NCBI RefSeq assembly: GCF_900100665.1
Contig: NZ_FNCS01000013.1
Location: forward strand, 1-64,000
Reading direction: 5' to 3'
DNA from: Pelagibacterium luteolum
Lineage (GTDB): Bacteria > Pseudomonadota > Alphaproteobacteria > Rhizobiales > Devosiaceae
Length of the DNA: 64,000 nucleotides
Shown here: one piece after another, positions 7,774 through 17,064 of the stretch
Numbering within the stretch: position 1 is the first letter of the stretch
How the letters are laid out: each line of letters starts with the position of its first letter
Position numbers and translations under genes: made by a program
Notes under the pieces: model-generated
Database searches by the model: none
Told to the model about the DNA's origin: nothing
The model's input: only the letters and a program-made list of their open reading frames with translations

Positions 7774-9267
7774 CTAGCCGTAGCGCTTCTTGAGGTGGGC
7801 GATGAAGATATCGGGGTTGAGGGTGTTGCCGGTGGCGCTCTTCAGGAGGTCTGGGGTGGAGAGGCGGGAGGCCTGGGACCAGATGTTGTCGCTGCGCCAT
7901 TGGTTGACGGTCGAGAAATCGCCTTTAGCGATGTGATCGAGGACATCGGGCTGGGCGGATTCAATGGTGGCCCATTGCTGGGCGGCGATCATGGCGCCGA
8001 GGGTGTAGGACGGGAAATAGCCGAAGGCACCGGCGGGCCAGTGGACGTCCTGCATTGGGCCGTCCTTGGGATTGTCGATGGTCGATAGGCCGAGATACTC
8101 GGTCATCTTTGCGTCCCAGGCTTCGGGGAGATCGACGACTTCGAGGTCGCCATTGATCAGGGCCTGTTCGAGTTCGAAGCGCAAGATGATGTGGAGGGGG
8201 TAGGTGACCTCGTCGGCATCAACGCGGATATAGCCGCGTTCGACCTTATTGACCTCGGCGACGACGTCTTGGACGTCCCAGCCTTTCAGGGCGTCATCGC
8301 CAAGATGCTGGGCGACGATGGGCATGGCCCAATGCCAGAACTGGGGAGCGTGGGCGAGCTGTTGTTCGACGAACAGCGATTGGCTTTCATGGATCGCCAT
8401 GCCGCGGGCCTGACCGACGGCGAGGTGGGATTCGTCCTTGGGCAGGCCCTGCTCATAGAGCGCGTGGCCGGTTTCGTGGAGGACGCCCATCAGCGATGTC
8501 AGGAATTCGTCGGTGCGATAGCGCGTGGTCATGCGCACGTCGGTGGGCACGCCGCCGCAGAAGGGGTGGTGGGAGACGTCGAGACGGCCATGGGTGAAAT
8601 CAAACCCAAGCGCCTGCATCATCGAGAGACCGAGTTCGCGCTGCTTTTCGATCGGGAAGGGGCCGGTGACGGTTTTGGCTGGGCGGTTGGCGTAGCGCTG
8701 TTCCTGGGCGTCGAGCGCGTGGGGGACGAAATCGACGAGGAAGGATTTGAGTTTTTCGAGGACGGGCGCAACATCGGCCACGCGGTTGCCGGGGTCGAAC
8801 TGTTCCATCAGCGTGTCATAGGGCGCGAGCTTGAGGACATCGGCACGCATCTGGGCTTCTTCGCGGGCGAGCGCAACGACGCCTTCGAGGGCCGGGGCGA
8901 AATTGGCCCAATCGTTCTTGGCGCGCAGATCGCGCCACAGCTGTTCGGAGCGCATTTCGGCCTGGGATTTGCGGCGCACGAAATCGGCGGGGAGGCAGGT
9001 GGCGTTGGTGTAGACGCGCTTGAATTCGCGAAGGGCGAGTTTTTCGTCGTCGGAGAGGTCCTGGCTTTCGGCCTTGGCGATCCAGTCGCCGATCTCTGGG
9101 GCGGTCGCGGCTTCGTGGCGCAGGCCGTAGAGGAAAGAGACGGATTCGGCGCGCTTTTCCCCGCCGCCGACCGGCATGTTGGTCGCCTCATCCGCCGAGA
9201 GAATGGCGATGGCGTGCTCGATGGCTTCGAGCTTTTTGCCAAGGGTTTCGATATCGGCGTAGGACAT
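7774..9267 (-). CDS. carboxypeptidase M32 (Taq family)
   Basis: Cytoplasmic zinc metallocarboxypeptidase of 497 aa, the usual M32 length. The zinc-binding motif HETGH is at residues 264-268, inside LHETGHALYEQGLP, and the C-terminal region has the family's GAFGYFPSYTLGAM signature. It removes C-terminal residues from peptides in protein turnover. It faces dksA across the repeat-bearing gap and has no operon partner. Its upstream neighbour is a small membrane protein gene on the same strand, 45 bp away. Confidence 0.95.
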   Translation of the reverse strand: MSYADIETLGKKLEAIEHAIAILSADEATNMPVGGGEKRAESVSFLYGLRHEAATAPEIGDWIAKAESQDLSDDEKLALREFKRVYTNATCLPADFVRRKSQAEMRSEQLWRDLRAKNDWANFAPALEGVVALAREEAQMRADVLKLAPYDTLMEQFDPGNRVADVAPVLEKLKSFLVDFVPHALDAQEQRYANRPAKTVTGPFPIEKQRELGLSMMQALGFDFTHGRLDVSHHPFCGGVPTDVRMTTRYRTDEFLTSLMGVLHETGHALYEQGLPKDESHLAVGQARGMAIHESQSLFVEQQLAHAPQFWHWAMPIVAQHLGDDALKGWDVQDVVAEVNKVERGYIRVDADEVTYPLHIILRFELEQALINGDLEVVDLPEAWDAKMTEYLGLSTIDNPKDGPMQDVHWPAGAFGYFPSYTLGAMIAAQQWATIESAQPDVLDHIAKGDFSTVNQWRSDNIWSQASRLSTPDLLKSATGNTLNPDIFIAHLKKRYG

Positions 9268-9312
9268 GGGCGACTCCAGACAGAACGGATGGTTGCCCCT
9301 TGGTAGTCCATT

Positions 9313-9522
9313 TCACCGGTCGGTCGAAACAGCGAAATGCTGGGGCGACGACGATCTTGGGGCCAAACCCGGCAGAAGCGTGACGCCGGCTGCGATGAGC
9401 ACTGCCATGGCGATGACGATGCGAATGGGGGCGGGCCGCAGCGGCTCGTGACGCCAGTCGGGACCGCTTGTGTGGCGGGCCTCGATCTGGCTGATATGGG
9501 CGGCGAACATGATTTCGACCAT
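9313..9522 (-). CDS. small single-span membrane protein, unknown function
   Basis: A 69-aa frame with a strong ribosome site (AAGGAG seven bases before the ATG). Residues about 34-52 (IRIVIAMAVLIAAGVTLLPG) form one membrane segment. The N-terminal 30 residues are polar and would be cytoplasmic or periplasmic. I do not recognise a family. It may be co-transcribed with the M32 peptidase 45 bp downstream, but nothing shows a functional link. Confidence 0.6.
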   Translation of the reverse strand: MVEIMFAAHISQIEARHTSGPDWRHEPLRPAPIRIVIAMAVLIAAGVTLLPGLAPRSSSPQHFAVSTDR

Positions 9523-9667
9523 GGGACGATCTCCTTGTGGGGTGATGCCGATTGGTCGTTGGGCGAGGGCCTTATTCGACAGGGTGAAAAATATTCCGCG
9601 TGCGTGTCGAAAAGGGAGGTGGCGGCGCGTCTATCCTGGTGATGAACTCGAACCAGGAGGAAAACGT

Positions 9668-10027
9668 ATGCGCTACATGATGTTGTACTATCTCGATGAG
9701 AGCAAATTTGCGGTGATGGAGCCCAAAAAGCGGGAGGGCTATATCAACCAGATGCTCGATTTCGACGACGAATTGCGGGCGAGCGGGCATTTCGTGATGG
9801 CCGAAGCGCTCAAGCAACCGGGGGAGGCGGTGACGGTGCGGCGGTGGGATGGGGTTTCAACGACCGACGGTCCGTTCATGGAGACCAAGGAGCATCTTTC
9901 GGGGTTCTGTCTCATCGAGGCGCGCGACCTCAATGAAGCGCTTGCGATCGCGGCGCGGGTGCCATTGGCCGACACGGGATCGATCGAAGTGCGGCCGCTC
10001 GAAGTGCTCGAAAGGATTGAAGAATGA
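9668..10027 (+). CDS. YciI-like / DGPF-domain protein (first copy)
   Basis: A 119-aa protein of the YCII-related family with the DGPF signature (TTDGPFMETKEHLSGFCLIE, about residues 66-85). The start at 9668 follows CCAGGAGGAAAACGT, a strong ribosome site. The ferredoxin-like fold of this family often accompanies small catalytic or sensing roles; the reaction is unknown. It overlaps the second DGPF gene by four bases, and that overlaps the sigma-factor gene, so the three form one tightly coupled operon. DGPF genes next to ECF42 sigma factors are an established genomic pairing. Confidence 0.9.
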   Translation: MRYMMLYYLDESKFAVMEPKKREGYINQMLDFDDELRASGHFVMAEALKQPGEAVTVRRWDGVSTTDGPFMETKEHLSGFCLIEARDLNEALAIAARVPLADTGSIEVRPLEVLERIEE

Positions 10028-10371
10028 AGTTCATGTGTCTGGTGCTGATCGATTCCGAAATGGCGAAGACGATCGATTGGGAGGAAATCGGGTCGGAATC
10101 GTTCGACTATGACGTCAAACTGTTTCGCGATCAGGTCTATGTGCGGGCCGAGGCGCTGGAGAGCGTATCGAGCGCGCGGACGGTGCGGGTCCGCAATGGC
10201 GAGGCGATGGTGACCGACGGGCCGTTCATGGAGACGCGCGAGCAGGTGGCGGGGTTCATTCTGGTCGAGGCGAGCGACATGGAGCATGCGCTTGAGATCG
10301 CCAAGGGCATTCCACTGGCGCGATATGGGGCTGTGGAAGTGCGGCCCGTCCTTAATCCGAGCCCGGAGTGA
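10024..10371 (+). CDS. YciI-like / DGPF-domain protein (second copy)
   Basis: A 115-aa paralogue of the preceding gene (MKFMCLVLIDSE, and VTDGPFMETREQVAGFILVE at about 60-79). The two proteins share layout but are diverged along their length, so the duplication is not recent. The start overlaps the previous stop (ATGA), and its own stop overlaps the GTG start of the ECF sigma factor. It probably forms part of the output or sensing arm of the ECF42 module. No catalytic assignment is possible from the sequence. Confidence 0.88.
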   Translation: MKFMCLVLIDSEMAKTIDWEEIGSESFDYDVKLFRDQVYVRAEALESVSSARTVRVRNGEAMVTDGPFMETREQVAGFILVEASDMEHALEIAKGIPLARYGAVEVRPVLNPSPE

Positions 10372-11594
10372 GTGGGGTCGATATCGATGGGGCCTGGCGG
10401 GAGCATTCGCGCCGGGTTCTGGCGACGCTGATCCGGCTGCTGGGCAATTTCGATCTGGCGGAGGAGGCGTTGCATGATGCGTTTCTGGCGGCGGCGGATG
10501 CTTGGCCGCGCGACGGGTTGCCCAATAATCCGTTTGGCTGGCTGGTGAGTGCGGGGCGGTTTCGGGCGATCGACAAATTGCGGCGGCGGGTGCGGTTCGA
10601 TGCGGCGGCGGGGGAGTTGGCGCGGCGGATCGAGATGGAGGCCGAGGACGCGGCGGGGATCGAGCCCGAGATGATTGCCGACGATCAGTTGCGGTTGATC
10701 TTTACGTGCTGTCACCCCGATCTCGGGCGCGAGGCGCAGGTGGCGCTGACGCTGCGGGAGGTCCGTGGGCTGACGACGGAAGAGATCGCCCGGGCGTTTC
10801 TGACAAAACCGGCGACCCTGGCGCAGCGGATCGTTCGGGCCAAGGCGAAAATCCGGGAGGATGGCATCCCCTATGCCGTGCCCGATCGGGCGGAGTTGGC
10901 CGAACGGCTCGATGCGGTGCTAGCGGTGGTCTATCTGGTATTCAACGAAGGATATGCGGCCCATGCGGGCGAGACCCTGATGCGGGCCGACCTATCGGGG
11001 GAGGCGGTGCGGCTGGGGCGGTTGTTGGTGTCGCTGTTGCCCGATGGGGAGGCGCAGGGGCTTTTGGGGTTGATGCTGCTCCACGAGTCGCGGCGGCGGG
11101 CGCGGGTGGATGAGGCAGGGGACCTTGTGCTCCTGGCCGATCAGGATCGGACGATATGGGACCGGGACTTGATTGCCGAGGGGCTAGGGCTGGTGGAGCA
11201 GGCGTTCGCGACGCGGCAGATCGGGCCCTACACGCTGCAGGCAGCGATTGCGGCGGTGCATGGGCGGGCGGCGACGGCGGAGGAGACGGATTGGGGGCAG
11301 ATCGTCTCGCTATACGATGTGTTGGTGCGGGCGGTGCCATCGCCGGTGGTGGAATTGAACCGGGCGGTTGCGGTGGGGATGGCGCAGGGGCCGGAGGTGG
11401 GACTGGGGTTGATCGAGGGGCAGTTGGGGCGCGGGGAACTGGGTGGGTATCATCTGGCGCATGCGGCGAAGGCGGACATGCTGAGGCGGTTGGGGCGGAA
11501 TGGGGAGGCGCGGGCGGCTTATGGGGATGCGCTGGCACTGTGTCGGCTGGAGCCGGAGCGGCGGTTTCTCGAGAGGCGGATTGCGGAGCTTTGA
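10368..11594 (+). CDS. ECF42-type RNA polymerase sigma factor with C-terminal extension
   Basis: A 408-aa protein starting at GTG 10368, which overlaps the DGPF stop. Residues about 10-75 are sigma region 2 (REHSRRVLATLIRLLGNFDLAEEALHDAFLAA split by the usual core helices), 115-165 region 4 (LTLREVRGLTTEEIARAF, then ATLAQRIVRAKAKI). The remaining 220 residues are a helical, TPR-like extension (DUF6596 type) that marks group ECF42 and replaces an anti-sigma factor in control. It should direct transcription of its own operon or other DGPF genes. No anti-sigma gene is present, which agrees with the group. A terminator follows. Confidence 0.92.
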   Translation: MSGVDIDGAWREHSRRVLATLIRLLGNFDLAEEALHDAFLAAADAWPRDGLPNNPFGWLVSAGRFRAIDKLRRRVRFDAAAGELARRIEMEAEDAAGIEPEMIADDQLRLIFTCCHPDLGREAQVALTLREVRGLTTEEIARAFLTKPATLAQRIVRAKAKIREDGIPYAVPDRAELAERLDAVLAVVYLVFNEGYAAHAGETLMRADLSGEAVRLGRLLVSLLPDGEAQGLLGLMLLHESRRRARVDEAGDLVLLADQDRTIWDRDLIAEGLGLVEQAFATRQIGPYTLQAAIAAVHGRAATAEETDWGQIVSLYDVLVRAVPSPVVELNRAVAVGMAQGPEVGLGLIEGQLGRGELGGYHLAHAAKADMLRRLGRNGEARAAYGDALALCRLEPERRFLERRIAEL

Positions 11595-11630
11595 TCGCAA
11601 TAGGGTGATTTGGGCTGGGGCTGGAATGGA

Positions 11631-11667
11631 AGAAGGGCGCAGCTGGGGAGTTGCGCCCTTCTTTATA
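11631..11667 (+). terminator. terminator of the DGPF-ECF42 operon
   Basis: An 11-bp perfect stem, AGAAGGGCGCA / TGCGCCCTTCT (11631-11641 with 11652-11662), is followed by TTAT. It lies 36 bp past the sigma-factor stop. The rest of the gap to 11864 holds a degenerate REP-like palindrome near 11797-11830 and no gene. Confidence 0.8.
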
Positions 11668-11864
11668 TCCGGCCCGACGGGGAAGACGGGCCGGGAACCT
11701 TCTGCCGCGATTGGGGGAATCGGCAGGAGGTTGGGGAACTGGGCCGGCGCCGGTGAGGCGCGGGGCGGCGGTTTGCGGAAGAGTGTGGGGCTCCAGCTGG
11801 CTCCCAGGGTCGAGCCCGAGGAGGACGGTGAGAGTGGGGTGAGCGTGGGCTCACCCCGGATGCG

Positions 11865-12605
11865 TTAGAACGGCAGGATGGCGTCGAGGATCTGCTGGCC
11901 GTAGCGGGGTTGCTGGACGTCGGTGATCTGGCCGCGTCCGCCGTAGGCGATGCGGGCTTCGGCGATCTTGGTGGACGAGATGGTGTTGTCCGAACCGATG
12001 TCTTCGGGGCGCACGATGCCGGCGACGATCAAATCACGGACTTCGAAGTTTACGCGGACTTCCTGCCGGCCTTCGATCACCAGATTGCCGTTGGGCAGGA
12101 CCTGGGTGACCACGGCGGCGACCTGGGTGGTGATCTGTTCCGAGCGGTTTACCGAGCCATTGCCGGTGTTGTTGATGCCCGATGTCGTGCCGATGGCCGC
12201 GCTGGCGTCGACGTCCGCCGGAGCGACCGAGTTGAAGATCGACCCCAAGGCGCCGCCGAGGCCGACGTCGTTGGAGGACGAACGCGTGGCGGTGGTCGTG
12301 TTGCCGATCTGGGCGCTGTCGTCGACGGTGACGATGACGGTCAGGATGTCACCGATCTTGGCGGCGCGCTGGTCCTTGAAAAAGCCGCGGGCGTCGGAGC
12401 GGAAGAGCGAATTGGCCTGATACACAGCAGGTTCGGTGGCCGGCATGGGCATCGTCACAGGGCGGTAGCCGGCGGTGACGGTTGGGTCGACGATCGGTGT
12501 CAGGGCTGGAGCCTGGCCGACATTGGCGAGGCGGTCGGTGGTGCCGCAGGCTGCGAGCAGCGAAGCGAGCATCAGGCCGGTGGCGAATTTGGCGAGAGAT
12601 TTCAT
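11865..12605 (-). CDS. flgH: flagellar L-ring lipoprotein FlgH
   Basis: The start at 12605 gives a lipoprotein signal (MKSLAKFATGLMLASLLAAC, lipobox LLAAC, Cys20). A longer in-frame reading from 12647 would bury this signal. The mature part has the FlgH hallmarks SLFRSDARGFFKDQRAAKIGD and ends SSTKIAEARIAYGGRGQITD. It forms the outer-membrane ring of the basal body. It is last in the minus-strand unit flgF-flgG-flgA-flgH, with 57 bp between flgA and flgH. Confidence 0.96.
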   Translation of the reverse strand: MKSLAKFATGLMLASLLAACGTTDRLANVGQAPALTPIVDPTVTAGYRPVTMPMPATEPAVYQANSLFRSDARGFFKDQRAAKIGDILTVIVTVDDSAQIGNTTTATRSSSNDVGLGGALGSIFNSVAPADVDASAAIGTTSGINNTGNGSVNRSEQITTQVAAVVTQVLPNGNLVIEGRQEVRVNFEVRDLIVAGIVRPEDIGSDNTISSTKIAEARIAYGGRGQITDVQQPRYGQQILDAILPF

Positions 12606-12662
12606 TTCAGTTTCCCCGTGGGTGTTTAGGCGACCGCACTTCCCCAAGCGCGGTGAGCGAGA

Positions 12663-13616
12663 TTAAAGGCCGGCGAGTTGCTGTGGGCCCGAGGTGATGG
12701 TGACGGTGCCGTCACCGCTGGCGGTGCCCTGGAGCACGCGATTGGTCATTGTGTTGAGAACCGAGACAGGTTCGGAGAGGCTGGCGGCGTTGAGCGCCTT
12801 GCCGGTTGTGGTGAGGGTGAGTGCGCCCTGCTGGTAGAGGACGGTGACGTTTTCGTTGCGACCGATGATCTGCGGCTGAGCGAGATCGGCGGGGCGTAGC
12901 ATCACGCCCGCGCGGGTCTGGCGCTGGAGCTGCATGCCGATGATGGCGTCGTATGAGACGATGCCGGCGGTTTCCGCATAGGCGAGCGGCACCATGCGCA
13001 TTTCGATGTCGTCGGGACCGATGATGGTGCCTTCGGGCAGTGAACGGGTGAGGTGCGGCACTTCGATGGTCAATTCGATCTGGCCGGAAACGTCGACCGG
13101 ATTGTCGAGACCCGAGACCTGGAAGCGAGCAGAGAAATGGGACGAGCCAGGCATATAGCGCAGCATGACGAGGCTCGCGGGAGCGGAGGTGTCGGCAGCA
13201 ACGAGTTCGGGCAGGGGGGTATTGAGAGAGATGCGCATTTCCATGGCTTGGCCGAGAATGCCGCGCTGCGTCAGATCAGCGGAAATCAGATTGGACAGAA
13301 GGTCCATATCGACCGGCATGCCCGACCGCGAGACCTTGATCTCGGTGAGGCCGTAAGCCTCAAATTCCTCAAGACCGGCTGCGCCGACGGCCGTGGCGAT
13401 ATCGGCCAGCGACACGGTACCGGTCGTGCCAGGAGCCGGGGCGCGGAAGATCGCCGTTTCCGAGAGTAGGCCGGCATTGTCGAACAGGTCACCGATGGTG
13501 ACGAGTGGCGCGGTGACCGTGACGTTACTGCGCAGCAGCGCTTCGGCGTGCGCGGTTCCGCAGACAGCGGCGAAGGCGAGGGCGAGGCCGGAGCGTTTGA
13601 GAAGCGGTGCAATCAT
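12663..13616 (-). CDS. flgA: flagella basal body P-ring assembly chaperone FlgA
   Basis: A 317-aa periplasmic protein with a signal peptide (1-24, ending AHA) and a C-terminal SAF-type domain (about 185-310, including LPEGTIIGPDDIEM and ETAGIVSYDAIIGMQLQRQT). It assists FlgI in forming the P-ring. It is 23 bp after flgG in the same operon. The length is at the long end for FlgA, with an extra N-terminal domain of about 150 residues, as in other alphaproteobacteria. Confidence 0.93.
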   Translation of the reverse strand: MIAPLLKRSGLALAFAAVCGTAHAEALLRSNVTVTAPLVTIGDLFDNAGLLSETAIFRAPAPGTTGTVSLADIATAVGAAGLEEFEAYGLTEIKVSRSGMPVDMDLLSNLISADLTQRGILGQAMEMRISLNTPLPELVAADTSAPASLVMLRYMPGSSHFSARFQVSGLDNPVDVSGQIELTIEVPHLTRSLPEGTIIGPDDIEMRMVPLAYAETAGIVSYDAIIGMQLQRQTRAGVMLRPADLAQPQIIGRNENVTVLYQQGALTLTTTGKALNAASLSEPVSVLNTMTNRVLQGTASGDGTVTITSGPQQLAGL

Positions 13617-13639
13617 TTCAATTCCTCCTAAAGCTCAGA

Positions 13640-14425
13640 TCAACGGAGTTGCGCGGCGGCCTGGAGCATCTGGTCGGCGCCAGAAATCACACGGGCGTTC
13701 ATTTCGTAGGCGCGCTGGGCCGAGATCAGATCAGCCATTTCGGTGACCGCGTTGACGTTGGCGCTTTCGAGGTAGCCCTGGAGAAGCGAGCCCATGCCAT
13801 CCATTCCGGCGACGCCGATCTGGGGCTGGCCGGAGGCGGGGGTTTCGCGAAACAGATTGTCGCCGATCGATTCAAGGCCGGCCTTGTTCACGAAGCGGGC
13901 CATCTGGAGCTGACCGAGCTGTACGGGCGCTGTGTTACCGTTGAGGAAGGCTTCGACAACGCCATCACGGCTGATCGAGACCGAAGTCGCGTCCTGCGGG
14001 ATCACGATGCCGGGTTCGAGCTGGAAACCATCGACGGTGACCATCATGCCGGTGGCGTCGCGCTCGAAGGTGCCGTCGCGGGTGTAGCCCTGCGTGCCGT
14101 CGGGCATAGAGACGACAAAGAAGCCCTCGCCGCGAATGGCGAGATCGAGGTCTTTTTCGGTGGGGGCGACGTTGCCCTGGCTCATGACGCGGGAGGTCGC
14201 GGCGACACGCACGCCCGAGCCGATCTCTACCCCGACGGGAACCTGGGTGCCGGCGTCGGAGGTGGACGAACCGGCGCGGCGGTAGGATTGGTAGAGCAAA
14301 TCCTGGAATTCGGCGCGCTGGCGCTTGAACCCCGTGGTGCGCATGTTGGCGATGTTGTTGGAGATGACTTCGACATTGCGCTCCTGAGCAGCCATGCCGG
14401 TCGATGCGATATATAGGGCTTTCAT
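13640..14425 (-). CDS. flgG: flagellar distal rod protein FlgG
   Basis: 261 aa, the standard length. The N-terminus has the rod-protein motif NVEVISNNIANMRTTGFKRQ, the centre the GEGFFVVSMPDGTQGYTRDG block, and the C-terminus the helix ending NARVISGADQMLQAAAQLR. It builds the distal rod in the periplasm and is exported without a cleavable signal. It follows flgF by 16 bp. Confidence 0.97.
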   Translation of the reverse strand: MKALYIASTGMAAQERNVEVISNNIANMRTTGFKRQRAEFQDLLYQSYRRAGSSTSDAGTQVPVGVEIGSGVRVAATSRVMSQGNVAPTEKDLDLAIRGEGFFVVSMPDGTQGYTRDGTFERDATGMMVTVDGFQLEPGIVIPQDATSVSISRDGVVEAFLNGNTAPVQLGQLQMARFVNKAGLESIGDNLFRETPASGQPQIGVAGMDGMGSLLQGYLESANVNAVTEMADLISAQRAYEMNARVISGADQMLQAAAQLR

Positions 14426-14441
14426 CGGTATGGGTCCTTAA

Positions 14442-15185
14442 TCAGGCTTGGGCGTCGCCAAGGCGCTGGATGGCATTGCGGCGCAGTTCGTCCTGCTTGT
14501 TCATCAGGTCTGCGAGTGAGGTGTAGGCGCGGGTGACGCGGATCATTTCGGTCATTTCCCCGACGCCTGAAACATTGGAGCCTTCGAGCGCGCCCTGGAT
14601 CACGGCGGTCGATTGGGCGGGGAGGGGATTGCCGCCGGCAAACATCGTGTCGCCCGAGCGGGTCAGTTCCTGAACATTGTCGAACTCGACGACGCCCAGA
14701 GCACCCTTGTTGCCGGCGCTCGACGAAATCTCTCCATCGGCGGTGATCTCGATATCGACCTCGTCGGGGCCGAACGTGATCAGGCCACCGCCATCGGAGA
14801 GAACGGGAAAACCGTTCTGGGTGACGAGCACGCCGTCGGAATTGATTTCGAGTGCGCCGTTGCGGGTGTAACGAAGGCCTTCGGGGGCCTGCACGGTGAG
14901 GAAACCTTCGCCCGAGAGGGCGACGTTGAGCGGGTTGCCTGTCTGGACCATGGTGCCGGCGACCATGTCGTGCATGGTCGCCCAGTCGTGGACATAGGAA
15001 AGCTGCTGGCTGCCGCGGGGAAACGAACGATCCTCAGCGACTGGCATGATGTATTCTTCGAACAGGATGGCTTCGGCCTTAAAACCAGTCGAGTTCATGT
15101 TGGCGAGATTGTTGGCAACGACGTCCAGCTGGCGCTGAAGCGCCATCTGTCGCGAGAGGCCAATCAATTGCGCGTTTCCGATCAT
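14442..15185 (-). CDS. flgF: flagellar proximal rod protein FlgF
   Basis: The start at 15185 gives 247 aa beginning MIGNAQLIGLSRQMALQRQL with GGGGAAACCGCGC ahead of it; an upstream in-frame ATG adds 27 unrelated residues. Rod motif ANNLANMNSTGFKAE is at about 25-39, and the C-terminal DUF1078-type helix ends the protein. First gene of flgF-flgG-flgA-flgH, transcribed from the region shared with fliL. Confidence 0.95.
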   Translation of the reverse strand: MIGNAQLIGLSRQMALQRQLDVVANNLANMNSTGFKAEAILFEEYIMPVAEDRSFPRGSQQLSYVHDWATMHDMVAGTMVQTGNPLNVALSGEGFLTVQAPEGLRYTRNGALEINSDGVLVTQNGFPVLSDGGGLITFGPDEVDIEITADGEISSSAGNKGALGVVEFDNVQELTRSGDTMFAGGNPLPAQSTAVIQGALEGSNVSGVGEMTEMIRVTRAYTSLADLMNKQDELRRNAIQRLGDAQA

Positions 15186-15340
15186 GCGCGGTTTCCCCAG
15201 TTCAGTTTCGGAGCCGACCTCCCCAGGCCGGGCTTCCTGCCAGTGGTAATGCAGGGAGCGTGCCAAACTGATAAATTGAATAAAATCAGGGGCTTATGAT
15301 TTTCAGCCTGTTGATGTAGGGCGGAACATAGTTAATGGGC

Positions 15341-15397
15341 TGGCACATTCTGCCGGGCAAAAATTGCCGCGTAAGGCGATTGGTAACTAATCGTTAA
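15341..15397. promoter_or_regulatory. divergent flgF/fliL control region: tandem palindromes and CtrA-like box
   Basis: Palindromes TGGCACATTCTGCCG (15341-15355) and GGGCAAAAATTGCCG (15355-15369) overlap by one base, as at 4048-4076. Fourteen bases further is GTAA-N7-TTAA (15383-15397), seven of eight CtrA positions, ending 64 bp before the fliL start. No gene lies in 15186-15461. Confidence 0.6.
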
Positions 15398-15461
15398 CCG
15401 TGACGGGATTAGCTGGGCGGACGGAAAACACCCGGAAATCCGGGGGATTCGGAAGGGGCTC

Positions 15462-15959
15462 ATGAGCGATATCGCCGAAGCAGATGGTAACGAGGGTGCT
15501 TTGGCTGCGCCCAAGAAGGGCGGCTCCAAAAAACTGCTTATGATAGGCGGTGGTGTGGCGGCTCTTTTGCTCGTCGCTGGTGGGGGTGCGTTCTTCCTGA
15601 TGGGTTCGGGGAGCGATACCTCGGACGCGAGCGCCGAGACCGCCGGTGTGACGCAGACCTATTTTTATGAACTGCCCCAGATTACCGTCAATCTCAACGC
15701 AGAAGCAGGGGCCGCGGCCTATCTGCGTATGACGATTGCGCTGGAATTGACCAACGAATCCATGGTGTCGACGGTGGAACCGCGCATGGCGCGGGTGCTC
15801 GATGCCTTCCAGGTCTATCTGCGGGAGTTGCGCCGATCCGATCTCGAGGGATCAGCCGGGCTTTACCGGATGAAGGAAGAGCTGCAGCGCCGGGTCAATC
15901 TGGCGATTTATCCGGCCACTGTCGAAAATATCCTGTTCCAAGACATTCTGATTCAATAG
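15462..15959 (+). CDS. fliL: flagellar basal body-associated protein FliL
   Basis: 165 aa with a basic cytoplasmic start, one membrane span (about 26-48) and a periplasmic domain with the FliL pattern (YFYELPQITVNLN, then LRMTIALELTNE and a C-terminus ending ILFQDILIQ). It associates with the stator units around the basal body. RBS GGAAGGGG precedes the ATG. It is first of the fliL-fliM-DUF6468-motE operon; fliM follows after 10 bp. Confidence 0.95.
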   Translation: MSDIAEADGNEGALAAPKKGGSKKLLMIGGGVAALLLVAGGGAFFLMGSGSDTSDASAETAGVTQTYFYELPQITVNLNAEAGAAAYLRMTIALELTNESMVSTVEPRMARVLDAFQVYLRELRRSDLEGSAGLYRMKEELQRRVNLAIYPATVENILFQDILIQ

Positions 15960-15969
15960 TTGGCGCCAA

Positions 15970-17064
15970 ATGGATGATCCCGAAGGCAAATCTGATGGCG
16001 GACTGGGCGAGGACTGGGCCGCGATGCTCGAGGCAGAAGCCGGGTCAGACGACGTCGACAGGGTGCTCAACCAGGACGAGATCGACTCGCTTCTAGGTTT
16101 CGATGCCAGCGCTTCATCCTCGGTGGAGCTCTCGGGCGTGCGGGCGCTGATCAATTCGGCGCTGGTGTCCTATGAACGCCTGCCGATGCTCGAGATCGCG
16201 TTTGATCGGCTCGTGCGGCTGGCGACGACGACGCTGCGCAATTTTACCTCGGACAATGTGGAAGTGTCGCTCGACTCCATCACGTCCGTGCGGTTCGGGG
16301 ACTATCTCAACTCCATTCCGCTGCCCGCTATCCTGTCTGTCATCAAGGCGGAAGAGTGGGACAATTTCGGGCTTCTGACTGTCGATAGTTCGTTGATCTA
16401 TTCGATGATCGACGTGCTTTTGGGTGGCCGGCGCGGATCGAGTGTGATCCGGGTGGAGGGGCGTCCCTATACGACGATCGAGATGGCGCTGGCGCGACGG
16501 ATGATCGAGCACATCCTCGACGACATGCACAAAGCGTTCGAGCCGCTGGGGCACGTGAATTTCAGACTCGACCGGATGGAAACCAACCCGCGGTTTGCGA
16601 CGATCTCGCGCCCGGGCAATGCGGCGATCCTGGTCGAGTTGCGGATCGACATGGACGATCGCGGCGGCAAGGTCGAGATTTTGCTGCCTTACGCGACCAT
16701 CGAGCCGATCCGCGAGCAATTGCTGCAGATGTATATGGGCGAGAAGTTCGGGCGCGATCCCATCTGGGAAGGACATCTGGCTACCGAAATTCATGCTGCC
16801 GATACCGAGGTTTCGGCGGTGCTGCATGAGCTGGAGCTGCCGCTGTCGAAGGTGCTCAACCTCAAGAGCGGCGACACGATCATGTTCGATACAACGCCGA
16901 GCGACCCGGTGACGCTGCGGTGCGGAGATGTGGACCTGACCAAGGCGGTCATGGGCCATATCGGCAAGAATGTTTCGGTGCGGGTGACCCGGCCACTCAA
17001 CCCGCCAAAGGTTACCATGGCGGCCTTCGAGGCCATGGAAGAAGATGGGGAGAAATTGAGATGA
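15970..17064 (+). CDS. fliM: flagellar motor switch protein FliM
   Basis: 364 aa. The N-terminal CheY-P-binding segment is recognisable as VLNQDEIDSLLGF (about 36-48), the middle domain runs to about residue 250, and the C-terminal SpoA-like domain follows (EVSAVLHELELPLSKVLNLK). It forms the cytoplasmic C-ring and sets rotation. FliN and FliG are not in this window. Its stop overlaps the next start (ATGA at 17061). Confidence 0.97.
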   Translation: MDDPEGKSDGGLGEDWAAMLEAEAGSDDVDRVLNQDEIDSLLGFDASASSSVELSGVRALINSALVSYERLPMLEIAFDRLVRLATTTLRNFTSDNVEVSLDSITSVRFGDYLNSIPLPAILSVIKAEEWDNFGLLTVDSSLIYSMIDVLLGGRRGSSVIRVEGRPYTTIEMALARRMIEHILDDMHKAFEPLGHVNFRLDRMETNPRFATISRPGNAAILVELRIDMDDRGGKVEILLPYATIEPIREQLLQMYMGEKFGRDPIWEGHLATEIHAADTEVSAVLHELELPLSKVLNLKSGDTIMFDTTPSDPVTLRCGDVDLTKAVMGHIGKNVSVRVTRPLNPPKVTMAAFEAMEEDGEKLR

